Positions 44,101-52,340 of a stretch of DNA of 64,000 bases are shown one piece after another. Both the position numbers and the translations under genes were made by a program. Under the pieces are notes generated by a model. The model saw nothing but the letters and a program-made list of their open reading frames with translations, did not search any database and was not told where the DNA came from. This DNA is from an uncultured bacterium (GTDB lineage: Bacteria > CSSED10-310 > CALFER01), in contig CALFER010000034.1 in the NCBI GenBank assembly GCA_937951895.1, forward strand, positions 62,001 through 126,000. Direction: 5' to 3'. How positions within the stretch are numbered: the first letter of the stretch is position 1; every line of letters starts with the position of its first letter.

Positions 44101-46476
44101 TAGCGCGACAGCATCCTCGAAGTTCGACAGCGCTTCCTCCGTGTGTCCCTTCGAAAACAACACGCCCGAAAGGCCATAGACTGCATGCAGTTCCATTTCG
44201 ATGTCCTGATCATCCCTGGACAGCTCGCGGAGTCGCTGAAATGCATCACGTGCCTCGGATAGCTCTCCCCGTTCGCGTCGCGCGGCACCCAGGTTTTTCA
44301 GAATTTTCCGGATCAATCCCTTCTGTTCCGGATCCGGCGTTTCGATGGCCAGAGCGGTTTCCGCATTCCGCACCGCTTCGGTGTATCGCGCCTGGCGCAT
44401 GAGATGCTCGATGGCGGCCAGATAATGCCCGAGCGCGGTCTGGGGGTGCGCGCCCCGCCCGAGATGAAAGGCGAGCAATGCATCGTCCCCGGAAATCCGC
44501 TTGCTGACCCATGCCGCTGCCTCGTCGTGCAATCGTTCGCGCTCCACCTCCTCCAGCGAATCGTAAAGTGTCTCGCGAACCGCGCGCTGCCGGAATGAAA
44601 ACCCCTCCCCGATGGTTTCGATCAGTCCGGTTTGCCGAAGCTGAATGGCGGCATCCTGAAACACCGGCTCCTCAAGCCCGCTGACTCGTAAAATCGCATC
44701 CCGTTTGTTGAGAGGATAGGCGGCGGCCATGGCAAGCAGCACACGGCGAAGGGGAACCGAGAGCCGGTTGCAGCGTTCCCGGGCAGCCCGGCCGAGTTGT
44801 CCGATCTTCGAGGATTCCGCCACCGGTTCGTATCGCCACGATTGTCCGTCGAAGTACAACGCCCTGCGTTCGTGTTCCCAGCGAACGAATTCCTCGACCG
44901 CACCGGGATTCCCATGCGTCTCCGGGATCGCAGCCTCCAGGAGTTCGGAGGGAAGGTCCGTCGTACCCAGCATCGACTGGATCAGGGTCGTGACATCGGG
45001 CCGACTCAGCGGCGTCAGATGCAGCGTTGTTACAGGCTCGGGTATTGCGAGCGCCGGTTCGGTCGGCGGTTCCACTCCCGGTTCACTGGTCCGGGCGGCC
45101 ACGAACCGGATGAGCGGCGCGGTGCGGATGATCCGCATGACGAGATCCCCGGATGCGCTGTCGAATCGCGCAAGATCATCGACCATCAGAACAACCGTCC
45201 GCATTTCGGCCAGGTTAGCGAGAAGCCGGATGAAGGCATCGATCACCCGGTTTCCCTGCGCGGCCGGATCGGTGAGCGCACGGAAATCGTCTCCGAGGTC
45301 GGCCAGTGCGGGAGCGACCTGTCGATTCAGGCGTTGTTTCGCGTCGGGATCGAGATTATCCGAGACGATCCGGATCCGGCGAAGCACCGATGCGATCATG
45401 AAGTCCAGCGTCTGGCCGGGACCGGGTGACGAGAACGGCAGGCAGACGACTCCCTGCCAGGCGTGCAGCAGATCGAATTCCCGCATCAGACGGCTCTTGC
45501 CCAGCCCCTGTGCGCTTTCGATCAGCATGCATCGGATGCCGCCCTTGTCCGGATCTCCGAGAAGCTTTTCGAGGGTGTTCAGTTCGCTGATCCGACCGGT
45601 GAAGGCCGGAGGGAGCAGAGCCGTATCGGCCTGATCCCGGTCGATCGTGCGCGTCATCCGGTCGATCCCGCAATGTCGGGCGATATCGCGGGCCGACAAC
45701 GGGCGATCGGCAGGGTTCTTTTCCAGCAGCAGCATGATGGCGCGTTCCAGGGGACCGGGCGTGCCGGATGATGACAGCGGCAACGAGCGGGGTTTTTCCT
45801 GGATGTGTTTTAAAAGTGTCTCGTAGAACGTGCTGCCTTTGAACGGGACGTTTCCGGTGCAGGCTTCGTATAGGACTGCGCCGAGCGAATACAGATCGGA
45901 TCGGGCATCCGGAAAGGCGCCCCGGCATTGTTCGGGAGAGGCGTAATTCGCCGTGCCGGCGAAGTAGAGTGACGCAGTGGCTTCCTGTGCGTCGGACTGG
46001 AGATGCGCCAGGCCGAAATCGGCGATTTTTATGCGGCCTTTACGGGTCACGAGAATATTCTGCGGCTTCAGGTCCCCGTGGACGACACCGCGCCCATGCA
46101 GATAATCCAGGGCATCGAGAATCTGGGGAAGCGCGTGGGCGATCGCGTTGAGGCGAAGAGGGGAGCCTGGAGCGCCTTCCTGGTCGAGATACTCGCGGAG
46201 AGTACGGGCATGATCGACGAGTTCCATGACGATATAGGCCTTGTCCTGAACGATCAGCGCATCAAAAAACTCGATGATACCGGGATGTTTGAGGCGTGAA
46301 AGGGCACGGATTTCGAAACTGACCGCGTTGGGATTCCCGTGAATTTCCTTGACGGCGACGCGGCGGTCCGTGTCATCCCGGCAGATGTAAACGGTTCCGG
46401 CGCCGCCCGATCCGGCAATCTCGAGGACATCGAACCGGTCGGCGATGCGCGCGGGCTTGGAGTGTCGCTCCGTCAT
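41173..46476 (-). CDS. Giant Ser/Thr kinase-ATPase-TPR-GAF-AAA+-Fis fusion regulator
   Basis: A soluble protein of 1767 residues. Domains in order: a Hanks-type kinase (about 10-275; GSGGAGTVY, AVKEI, catalytic HGDLKPQN, ADFGLA, ASPEQ); an AAA/STAND-like ATPase from about 290 with P-loop 'ESAQGLGKSRLM' and Walker B 'VVLMVDDLA'; a long TPR array (about 690-1200); a GAF domain (about 1250-1420); a bacterial-enhancer-type AAA+ domain with Walker A GETGTGKE (near 1474) and 'GGTLFLDEIADM'; and a Fis-type helix-turn-helix at the end ('QKAAGLLGITPRIMSYYL'). The sigma54-contacting GAFTGA loop is replaced by GVATGV. It probably integrates phosphorylation and ligand binding into transcription control. 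The ATG at 46476 sits 7 bases from a perfect TATAAT. Confidence 0.92.
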   Translation of the reverse strand: MTERHSKPARIADRFDVLEIAGSGGAGTVYICRDDTDRRVAVKEIHGNPNAVSFEIRALSRLKHPGIIEFFDALIVQDKAYIVMELVDHARTLREYLDQEGAPGSPLRLNAIAHALPQILDALDYLHGRGVVHGDLKPQNILVTRKGRIKIADFGLAHLQSDAQEATASLYFAGTANYASPEQCRGAFPDARSDLYSLGAVLYEACTGNVPFKGSTFYETLLKHIQEKPRSLPLSSSGTPGPLERAIMLLLEKNPADRPLSARDIARHCGIDRMTRTIDRDQADTALLPPAFTGRISELNTLEKLLGDPDKGGIRCMLIESAQGLGKSRLMREFDLLHAWQGVVCLPFSSPGPGQTLDFMIASVLRRIRIVSDNLDPDAKQRLNRQVAPALADLGDDFRALTDPAAQGNRVIDAFIRLLANLAEMRTVVLMVDDLARFDSASGDLVMRIIRTAPLIRFVAARTSEPGVEPPTEPALAIPEPVTTLHLTPLSRPDVTTLIQSMLGTTDLPSELLEAAIPETHGNPGAVEEFVRWEHERRALYFDGQSWRYEPVAESSKIGQLGRAARERCNRLSVPLRRVLLAMAAAYPLNKRDAILRVSGLEEPVFQDAAIQLRQTGLIETIGEGFSFRQRAVRETLYDSLEEVERERLHDEAAAWVSKRISGDDALLAFHLGRGAHPQTALGHYLAAIEHLMRQARYTEAVRNAETALAIETPDPEQKGLIRKILKNLGAARRERGELSEARDAFQRLRELSRDDQDIEMELHAVYGLSGVLFSKGHTEEALSNFEDAVALCESTGNRAILARCRLGAGVCRFSLGDYRQAMDHAGVALDLFQSLNYPNSVARAHQLLGDCCLELGEYPDAMRHYVAARDLFRSEKQMVHEASCIGSIGRCLLDQGNIREAEQSMQQAIDIASRARHPMIENLVRINMGASLLGRGESFRAIRELEQAATNMRRIGFPKGIADALRNLARAYETVGDTRAADAGFSEAMQIYRESRDEISGLQCHLDMIDARLQRGRLEEAQRLIRPTLRTAQRRKHRLIVSSGYRLLARMLEMQGDPDRALRVVEKSNRVIAGLDLKVFESSGVCQAGFIELALNRLDAARTHLRDVFRVFDECGMINWKLRTMCGLCEIAVRDQDRSRADDLAGQITRLIQEMGDFAAIPHLFFRLAPNRYPEPASGVIANLARLVLASEQFRGSFLARAAAACLEVGIPGTECDQETPMQANSIRDTKIPDPTPDDRGRTIRMKKITDTGPIRFLVRSIRKMLSAQDLDRLLLEALDQVIEATEAERGFLMLRSDSGEFRFHISRNLNQEDITNPQFETSRSIIERVMETGKTYLSADAAAEEAFREQKSIQSLGLRSVLCVPIPSHDGSARNEGLIYVDNLLERGLFYEADRVLVETVGEIAAIALNAVRERQELSETKQILDEENLRLKEELGKRYRFGSLVGSSQSMRAIFTLIERVAPSTATVLITGETGTGKEMAARTIHYNSARKNKVFIGINCSTLPENLLESELFGIERGVATGVDARIGLIQKADGGTLFLDEIADMNVSIQAKLLRMLQEREITPLGARTPRKVDVRIIAATNKDLKQEMKEGRFREDLFYRLNVIQIDLPPLRNRREDIPGLAQHFLEKYGKESKVVFKGFTREATARLAAYDWPGNVRELENVIQRAVILETGKMISEASLSPDLIDSAPVPPMGVMAPDEGLIHGFDLKENIDRMERVMIERAMEAADGVKQKAAGLLGITPRIMSYYLKKHQMGGRRLH

Positions 46477-46483
46477 GCTCTGA

Positions 46484-46513
46484 ATTATAGACCAGGAAAG
46501 AATGCGATTTCAA
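46484..46513 (-). promoter_or_regulatory. Strong promoter for a likely leaderless kinase-fusion mRNA
   Basis: On the minus strand TTGAAA (46508-46513) and TATAAT (46484-46489) are 18 bases apart. The -10 box ends only 7 bases before the ATG at 46476, so transcription should start at or beside the start codon. No Shine-Dalgarno sequence is present. Confidence 0.7.
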
Positions 46514-46560
46514 TAAATGTAAGAAGTTTTTCGCAACATATCAGAATACAAATGGATGAG

Positions 46561-48912
46561 CTACGCCATCCCTGAAATCGGCCGCCCCTCCACGATCTCC
46601 GACAGAGTCCGCTGCGAGCCCTCCCGGTCCTGGCGCATCAGAGGATTCCCCGTGCGGTTGAATTCCGCATCGAGAATCGGGATGGCATACTCCAGATCAG
46701 TGCGGGCATCGTTCCGATCACCCTGGATCGCCCGCATACGTCCCCGAAGACTCCGAAACCGCGCCAGCACGCCAATCTCATCGGTTCGCCCTTCCTTCCG
46801 GATCCGATTTTCCATGATGCTCACAGCCTGATCGATCAATTCGATCCCTGTTCGCTGCTCTCCATGAAAAAACCGGAAGCTTGCCTTGGCGAAAATAGCA
46901 TGGGCCAGCAAGGGAGTTGATCTCCGGTTGCCGTACAGGTGCACAACCGGCTCGATCAGACGGACCGCCCGATCATAGTAATCCGATGCTTCGGGGATCT
47001 GATCACAGCGATCCATCAGGTTGGCATAATTGATGTATGCGACCGTCAGAGGATCCGCAAGCTGCATGTATCGGCGCTCCAGAACCAGTTGCTCGAGGAT
47101 GGCCATCCCCTCCCGAAAGGACTGATCGGCCTGGATGGCATTGCCGGAACGGTTGTATGCGACCCCCCGATTGATGTAACTGAGTGCGAGCACCGTCAGT
47201 GTCTCGCGATCCCTGCGACCATCCCTGACCGCCGGGCTCAGGGCGATCCCCTCATCCAGCAGAGCAATCGCGCTGTTGAGATCCCGTAAACTTCCCATGA
47301 CACTGGCGAGATTCATCAGGTTGACCGACAAAGCCTGATACAGATCCGGATCGTTGGACTCACACAGAGCGCGCTGCATGGCAATGCTTTCTTCGTACAC
47401 CTTCCGCGATTCCTCCAGAAGGTTCAATCGGAACAGGGCTTGCGCTTTCGATGTCAGATAGCATGAGTAATCGAATGAATCCGAGCGGGTTCCACGCATC
47501 TGAATCAGTTCCCGGAATCCTGCCGCGATTCGATCGGAGAGATCAAGGGCCATGCGCGGCAGTCCGATCTCGACGAGAAAATTGCCCCTGATCGCCATTG
47601 CTTTGAAATACAAGCGAACTTCTTCAGGATCGCGCCGGTCCGCCAGGATACGCTCACGGACAGCCAGACTTCGATCCATCGACTGATTGAATCCGACTTC
47701 GTCCAGTAGAAAAAAATAGACCAACGCTTTGTTGGCCAGCATCGTCGCAAATGCCGACTCGAAACGTCCCGGCTGGTTCACGATCAGATTTTCGAAAAGG
47801 TGTTGCGCTTCATCGAATATCTCGAGATCCGCCAGGGCCTGTGATTTGAGCGATCCGGTGGCAATCCCCTTTTTGATGGCCGGTTCGCCGATTTCCCGCA
47901 GAACTTCGTTCAGACACTCGCGCGGATCGAGCCATTGCTGTCCACCGACCACGCGCCGATCCAGGATTTCGGTTCCTTCGGAAACCGACAAGGGCGGTTT
48001 CAACCGAGGATACACCTCTCCGGTCAATTCTTCGTAGATGGCCACAAGCTCCTGGGCGAGTTCACCCATATTGGTCCAACGTTCGAGCGGATTGCTGCGA
48101 AAACAGCGTTCCAGCACCGGAACCAACGCAAGCGGCATGACCGGTTCGGATGCGGACTCGATCGCATTCAGGTAGCGTGTGAGAATTGCCGAGGCCGCAA
48201 ACCCGGTGCTCCAGACGACCCGCCCATGAAAGATCTCCAGGACGGACACTCCCCAACTCCACATATCCGTCCGCCGGCCGACACGCTGCCCCATGGCCTG
48301 TTCCGGCGAGCAGTACGCCAGGGTCATGCCGTTCCGGCTCACCAGGACCGATTGTCCTGCCGGTCCGGTAGCACCCTTCGATGCGACACGCGGGGCCGAA
48401 TCGCCGCGGTGAATCAATTGAGCACGCGCCAGGCCGAAATCGGTGATCTTGAGCACCCCGTCGCGGGTCATGAGCGCGTTCCCGGGCTTGATGTCCTGAT
48501 GAACGACACCCATCTCATGAGCGGCCTCGATTCCCCATGCAAACTGGATCAGGACATCGAGAATCGTTTCAATGGAATCCAGCTTTCCCATCTGGATCCA
48601 GTTCTGGAGCGATCCGCCATCGACGAATTCACTGAAGATGGCGATTCGATCATCGATGCTCTTGAAAAACCGGCAGGACGTGATGTGCGGATGATCCGGC
48701 ATGTCGATCCAGGTGCGGAGTTCCCGCATGAACATCCGTTTTTTATCCGGATCGTCGAGTGCGTCCGTGAGCTGTGTCTTGACGGCAAACAACGATTCAT
48801 CGGACATCCGGCGGACCAGGTGAACGGTCCCCATTCCGCCTTCACCGAGTACTCTCTCGACGCGGTAATCCTCGATGATCGTCTGCCCCGCTTGCCATTG
48901 CGATGCAGCCAT
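46561..48912 (-). CDS. Ser/Thr protein kinase with C-terminal TPR-like region
   Basis: A soluble 783-residue protein. The kinase domain (about 15-295) has GEGGMGTVHL, the lysine in 'FAVKTQ', catalytic 'VVHQDIKPGNALM' (HQD instead of HRD), 'ITDFGLA' and 'YCSPEQAMG'; an insert between DFG and the activation-segment PEQ is longer than usual. The remaining 480 residues are helical TPR-like repeats ('INRGVAYNRSGNAIQADQSF', trimmed here) that suit protein interaction. Non-HRD catalytic loops also occur in the neighbouring fusion kinase. GGAGG lies 8 bases before the ATG. It is transcribed towards the fusion kinase, with its own gap of 84 bases. Confidence 0.92.
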   Translation of the reverse strand: MAASQWQAGQTIIEDYRVERVLGEGGMGTVHLVRRMSDESLFAVKTQLTDALDDPDKKRMFMRELRTWIDMPDHPHITSCRFFKSIDDRIAIFSEFVDGGSLQNWIQMGKLDSIETILDVLIQFAWGIEAAHEMGVVHQDIKPGNALMTRDGVLKITDFGLARAQLIHRGDSAPRVASKGATGPAGQSVLVSRNGMTLAYCSPEQAMGQRVGRRTDMWSWGVSVLEIFHGRVVWSTGFAASAILTRYLNAIESASEPVMPLALVPVLERCFRSNPLERWTNMGELAQELVAIYEELTGEVYPRLKPPLSVSEGTEILDRRVVGGQQWLDPRECLNEVLREIGEPAIKKGIATGSLKSQALADLEIFDEAQHLFENLIVNQPGRFESAFATMLANKALVYFFLLDEVGFNQSMDRSLAVRERILADRRDPEEVRLYFKAMAIRGNFLVEIGLPRMALDLSDRIAAGFRELIQMRGTRSDSFDYSCYLTSKAQALFRLNLLEESRKVYEESIAMQRALCESNDPDLYQALSVNLMNLASVMGSLRDLNSAIALLDEGIALSPAVRDGRRDRETLTVLALSYINRGVAYNRSGNAIQADQSFREGMAILEQLVLERRYMQLADPLTVAYINYANLMDRCDQIPEASDYYDRAVRLIEPVVHLYGNRRSTPLLAHAIFAKASFRFFHGEQRTGIELIDQAVSIMENRIRKEGRTDEIGVLARFRSLRGRMRAIQGDRNDARTDLEYAIPILDAEFNRTGNPLMRQDREGSQRTLSEIVEGRPISGMA

Positions 48913-48941
48913 GACTGGACCTCCTGCTGACTATTACAGGC

Positions 48942-48970
48942 AGTGTAAGCGAATCCCGGCTTCGAGTAAA
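48942..48970 (-). promoter_or_regulatory. Candidate promoter for the kinase-TPR gene
   Basis: On the minus strand TTTACT (48965-48970) and TACACT (48942-48947) are 17 bases apart, 29 bases before the ATG at 48912. Each box matches the consensus at four of six positions. Confidence 0.4.
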
Positions 48971-49088
48971 GGGTGTGAGTTGCCGGGTGATTCCGAATCC
49001 GAATCGTCGCCTCATCTGGTCTTCATGATCATTTGGTGGTATTGTTTAAATGCGGACTCTGACGCTGAACGGTAAAAGGACGAAATCC

Positions 49089-50687
49089 ATGGGAATGACC
49101 GGCAATCTGCAGACGATCGGTTTACCGGATGTGCTCCAGTTGCTCTCCAGCGGCGCCAAAACCGGCACGCTCGTGCTCACACGCTGCGACGACACCATCA
49201 AACTCTATTTCCAGGACGGCAAAATCCTCTACGCGGTTTCTCAGAAAAAACGCGACTCGCTCCTGAACTTCCTCGTCCGGAATCACGATCTGGATCTCGA
49301 ATCCGCCGACAAAATCCTCACCCAGGCCCGTTCCACGAAACAATCCATCGAGAAAACCCTTCTCAACAGCAACGTGATCTCTCGCGAAACCCTCATGAAC
49401 GCCGCCATGCTCCAGGCGAAAGAAACTGTCTACGACCTGTTTCAATGGATGGAGGGGGACTTCGAATTTCTGGACGGGGAACTGCCCGAAGGCGATGAAC
49501 TCGCCCTGACTCTCTCCCTTGCGACCTTCAATCTGATCATGGAAGGATCCCGGCGGATCGACGAATGGGGCCGGATTCGCAAAACCATCCCCTCGATGGA
49601 TCTCGTGTTCCGTCTCGAAGGCGACCCGACCTCCGGCGCGATCCAGTTCAACAAGGACGAATGGCAGGTCCTGTCGCTGCTCGACGGCACCCGCAACGTC
49701 CGCACGATCTGCCAGATGACGAGCAAGAGCGAATTCGAGGTCTGCCGGATTTTGTACGGGTTGAAATCGGCCAATTTCATCCAGGCAGCCACACAGGTTC
49801 CCGGCACATCGGTTACGCGCGGGAAAACGACAAAGCGGTGGCTCCCGTATGCGATCGCCGGAGGTTCCGTTGTGGTGATCGCGAGCGCCGTGATGCTGGG
49901 GATGCTTCTGGGCAGCCCAAACCCACCCGCCCCGGTCGCTGTCGTTGTCCCGTCCGTCATGCCCACCGCGGAACCCTCACCGCCGCCGGCCATCGCAACA
50001 CCTGAGACGCCGGTGGTAACGAGTTCTGTCGTGACGCCTGAGATCCCCTCAACAGAAGAGGAGGTGGAGGTGGAACCGACAGGAGCGATGGAATCCGGGG
50101 TGGAGGCAGTGATCGAGGCGACACCGACGATACCGCCGGCGATCGAGGGAGGGCGCATCGACATCAACACGGCGTCGATCGACGAACTGATGACGCTGCC
50201 CAAGATCGGGCCTTCGACGGCGAAGAACATCATCGAGTATCGCGAAACGAACGGGCCGTTTCGATCACCCGGTGACCTGAAGAATGTGCCTCGGATCGGC
50301 GACAAGACGTTTGAGGGGCTGAAGGATCTCATCCGGTGCGGATCGGTGATTGTGGAATCCGCTTCCGGTGCACCGGCCGGCGCATCCGGAGCAGAATCGA
50401 AACCCTCGTCCACAGAAGCATCCAAATCGGAATCGGCAGCGAAATCGGCAGCGAAATCAAAGACATCCGGCACGTCCAAATCGGCAACCGGCGCGGTCGT
50501 CAACATCAACAAAGCGGGGCTGGACGAACTGGATTCGCTTCCGGGGATCGGTCCGGCAATCGCGCAGCGGATCATCGATTACCGCAAGGAACACGGTCCG
50601 TTCAGGAACAAGTCTGAAATCAATGATGTCAAGGGCATCGGCGACAAGCTGTACGAGCGCATCGAGGATCTCATTACCGTTCAATAA
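49089..50687 (+). CDS. PATAN/DUF4388 - membrane - double ComEA helix-hairpin-helix fusion
   Basis: A 532-residue protein. The N-terminus is a DUF4388/PATAN domain ('GNLQTIGLPDVLQLLSSGAKTG' region and 'GKILYAVS'), a family found in signalling proteins. A single membrane helix (about 255-280, 'GSVVVIASAVMLGMLLG') separates it from an acidic/Pro-rich spacer and two ComEA-type helix-hairpin-helix repeats ('INTASIDELMTLPKIGPSTA' region near 360 and 'INKAGLDELDSLPGIGPAIA' near 475). ComEA repeats bind DNA in the periplasm during uptake. Here cytoplasmic signalling and outside DNA binding may be joined. I chose ATG 49089 (AAAGGA upstream). An ATG at 49050 is possible. Confidence 0.85.
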   Translation: MGMTGNLQTIGLPDVLQLLSSGAKTGTLVLTRCDDTIKLYFQDGKILYAVSQKKRDSLLNFLVRNHDLDLESADKILTQARSTKQSIEKTLLNSNVISRETLMNAAMLQAKETVYDLFQWMEGDFEFLDGELPEGDELALTLSLATFNLIMEGSRRIDEWGRIRKTIPSMDLVFRLEGDPTSGAIQFNKDEWQVLSLLDGTRNVRTICQMTSKSEFEVCRILYGLKSANFIQAATQVPGTSVTRGKTTKRWLPYAIAGGSVVVIASAVMLGMLLGSPNPPAPVAVVVPSVMPTAEPSPPPAIATPETPVVTSSVVTPEIPSTEEEVEVEPTGAMESGVEAVIEATPTIPPAIEGGRIDINTASIDELMTLPKIGPSTAKNIIEYRETNGPFRSPGDLKNVPRIGDKTFEGLKDLIRCGSVIVESASGAPAGASGAESKPSSTEASKSESAAKSAAKSKTSGTSKSATGAVVNINKAGLDELDSLPGIGPAIAQRIIDYRKEHGPFRNKSEINDVKGIGDKLYERIEDLITVQ

Positions 50688-51150
50688 CGGGCGGACCAAG
50701 CGCTTTCACCAGCAATAGACACGGATTCGACGGATCCCACAGGGTTTTGAACTCTTCGAGCGGTGAAAAACCCACGCGCTCGTAGAAGCGGCGCGTCGCG
50801 GCATAGTGTGGATCGGGATGCGATGCGCTGAGTGTTTTGACCTGCAGGTAGCGCACGCCTTCGGAACGGAGCCAGGCTTCGGCGCGATCGATCAGGCGTC
50901 GACCGATTCCGAGGCGATGATGCTCCCGGTCAATGGCCATCACATAGATTTCGGCGGACATGGGGAAATGCCGGCATACGGTCAGAAAACCGATGATTGC
51001 GCCGGGTTCGGCGGCCAGGAACGTCGGCATCCGATCGATGGAATCGACGTAATGCACGATGGCCGATTCGATGCCGAACCACTCGGGCAGACCACGCAAA
51101 ACGGGTTCGCAATCCGCGCCATTTCCAAAAACCGGACCTCTGATTTCCAC
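50674..51150 (-). CDS. GNAT family N-acetyltransferase
   Basis: A 158-residue acetyl-CoA-dependent acetyltransferase. Motif A is 'EIYVMAIDREHHRLGIGRRL' (acetyl-CoA pyrophosphate loop R-L-G-I-G), with 'ATRRFYERVGF' in motif B and 'KTLWDPSNPCLLLVK' at the C-terminus, typical of one GNAT subgroup of unknown substrate. I chose a GTG at 51150 with GGAGG 6 bases before it; the upstream frame to 51264 has no family similarity. The end overlaps the PATAN-ComEA gene by 14 bases, tail to tail. Confidence 0.88.
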   Translation of the reverse strand: MEIRGPVFGNGADCEPVLRGLPEWFGIESAIVHYVDSIDRMPTFLAAEPGAIIGFLTVCRHFPMSAEIYVMAIDREHHRLGIGRRLIDRAEAWLRSEGVRYLQVKTLSASHPDPHYAATRRFYERVGFSPLEEFKTLWDPSNPCLLLVKALGPPVIER

Positions 51151-51302
51151 CGGGCACCTCCACCCGCTTTCGGCGGGCCGATTGAATTCCGACTGTCTCT
51201 CTGATTGTATAGGACACGGGAACCGAACACACGCGGCCACCGGGAATTCATCTCGGGCAGGCAACGAAGCGATCCCAATCGCATCGAGAGGAGTTACAAA
51301 AC

Positions 51303-52340
51303 GTGGATCTGCATATTCTCAATGGAGATTGTTTGCGGGAAGTTTTCGAGAAATCGGGCATTCGCGGAGACACGCACGTGCTGCGCGAAATGCTGCTGGA
51401 GTCTCCCTTCGAATTGAATTGCGATTGGGATGATCTGTTCGAGATGCGTGCGGAGTGGCTGCAGAAGCAGTTCGGGATTCCCCCCGACGAGTATCTCGCG
51501 GAGAAGGAATCCGAGTATGAACTGATCGATCGTCTCGATCGGTATGACGATGTCTATTTCTGGTTCGATCCCGACCTTTTCTGCCAGTTGAACCTGATTT
51601 ATGCGCTGTCGTGGTTTACCTCCGAGCATGCGTCCGGCGCGCGTCTGCATCTCGTCCGGTCCGGGACGTCCCCGGACGGTCGGATGCAGGCATTGAGCCG
51701 GATGACGAAGGCGGAACTGCGGGAGCGGCTGCAGAACAGTTCCCGGATTCAACCCGAGCATGTTGATTGGGCCGACGCGTTTCTGATTGCGTACGGAGCC
51801 GACACACCGCTTCCGTTGTGGAAATCGATGCGTACGGATTGTCCGCGTCTGAGTTCAGGACTGCCGGATCTGCGGAGTGCCGTCGATCGTCTGTTCCGGC
51901 TTTACCCGTCGGTAACAGATGGAACAGGATGGACTGAACGGTTGATACTCGACGAGATCCGCACGGAAAGCGAAACAGGTATGCCGACAGGGATCGCGCT
52001 GCGGGATCTGCAGCGGAGAATCCTGTCGAATCCCGACGCGGAGCTGTCCGGAATGACCGATCTGCTGCTCTACAGGCATCTGCGCAACTTCACACTCGGC
52101 GCGCAGCCTCTGGTCACGGTGGCCGGGCACGACGGATTGCCGGATTTCACGCATCCCGCCGACCCGGACGATCTCGCAGCGACCCGCTGTAGTCTGACGA
52201 AGGAAGGCCGGGATGTGCTGGCGGGGCGAGTGGACCGGCTATCGATCCATCCCGTCGACCGATGGATCGGGGGCGTTCATCTGTGTCCCGAAACCGGTTA
52301 CTGGCGTTTCGATGGCGAGGGGTTCATTCGACCAGTCTGA
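51303..52340 (+). CDS. DUF1835 domain protein
   Basis: A 345-residue soluble protein. The N-terminal part matches the DUF1835 pattern: 'LHILNGDCLREVFEKSGIRG' followed by 'LREMLLESPF' and the acidic 'YDDVYFWFDPDLFCQLNLIY'. No biochemical role is known for this family. The start is a GTG at 51303 with GAGGAG 9 bases upstream. Its end overlaps the convergent SIMPL gene by 17 bases. I see no clear promoter in the 152-base gap to the divergent GNAT gene. Confidence 0.8.
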   Translation: MDLHILNGDCLREVFEKSGIRGDTHVLREMLLESPFELNCDWDDLFEMRAEWLQKQFGIPPDEYLAEKESEYELIDRLDRYDDVYFWFDPDLFCQLNLIYALSWFTSEHASGARLHLVRSGTSPDGRMQALSRMTKAELRERLQNSSRIQPEHVDWADAFLIAYGADTPLPLWKSMRTDCPRLSSGLPDLRSAVDRLFRLYPSVTDGTGWTERLILDEIRTESETGMPTGIALRDLQRRILSNPDAELSGMTDLLLYRHLRNFTLGAQPLVTVAGHDGLPDFTHPADPDDLAATRCSLTKEGRDVLAGRVDRLSIHPVDRWIGGVHLCPETGYWRFDGEGFIRPV

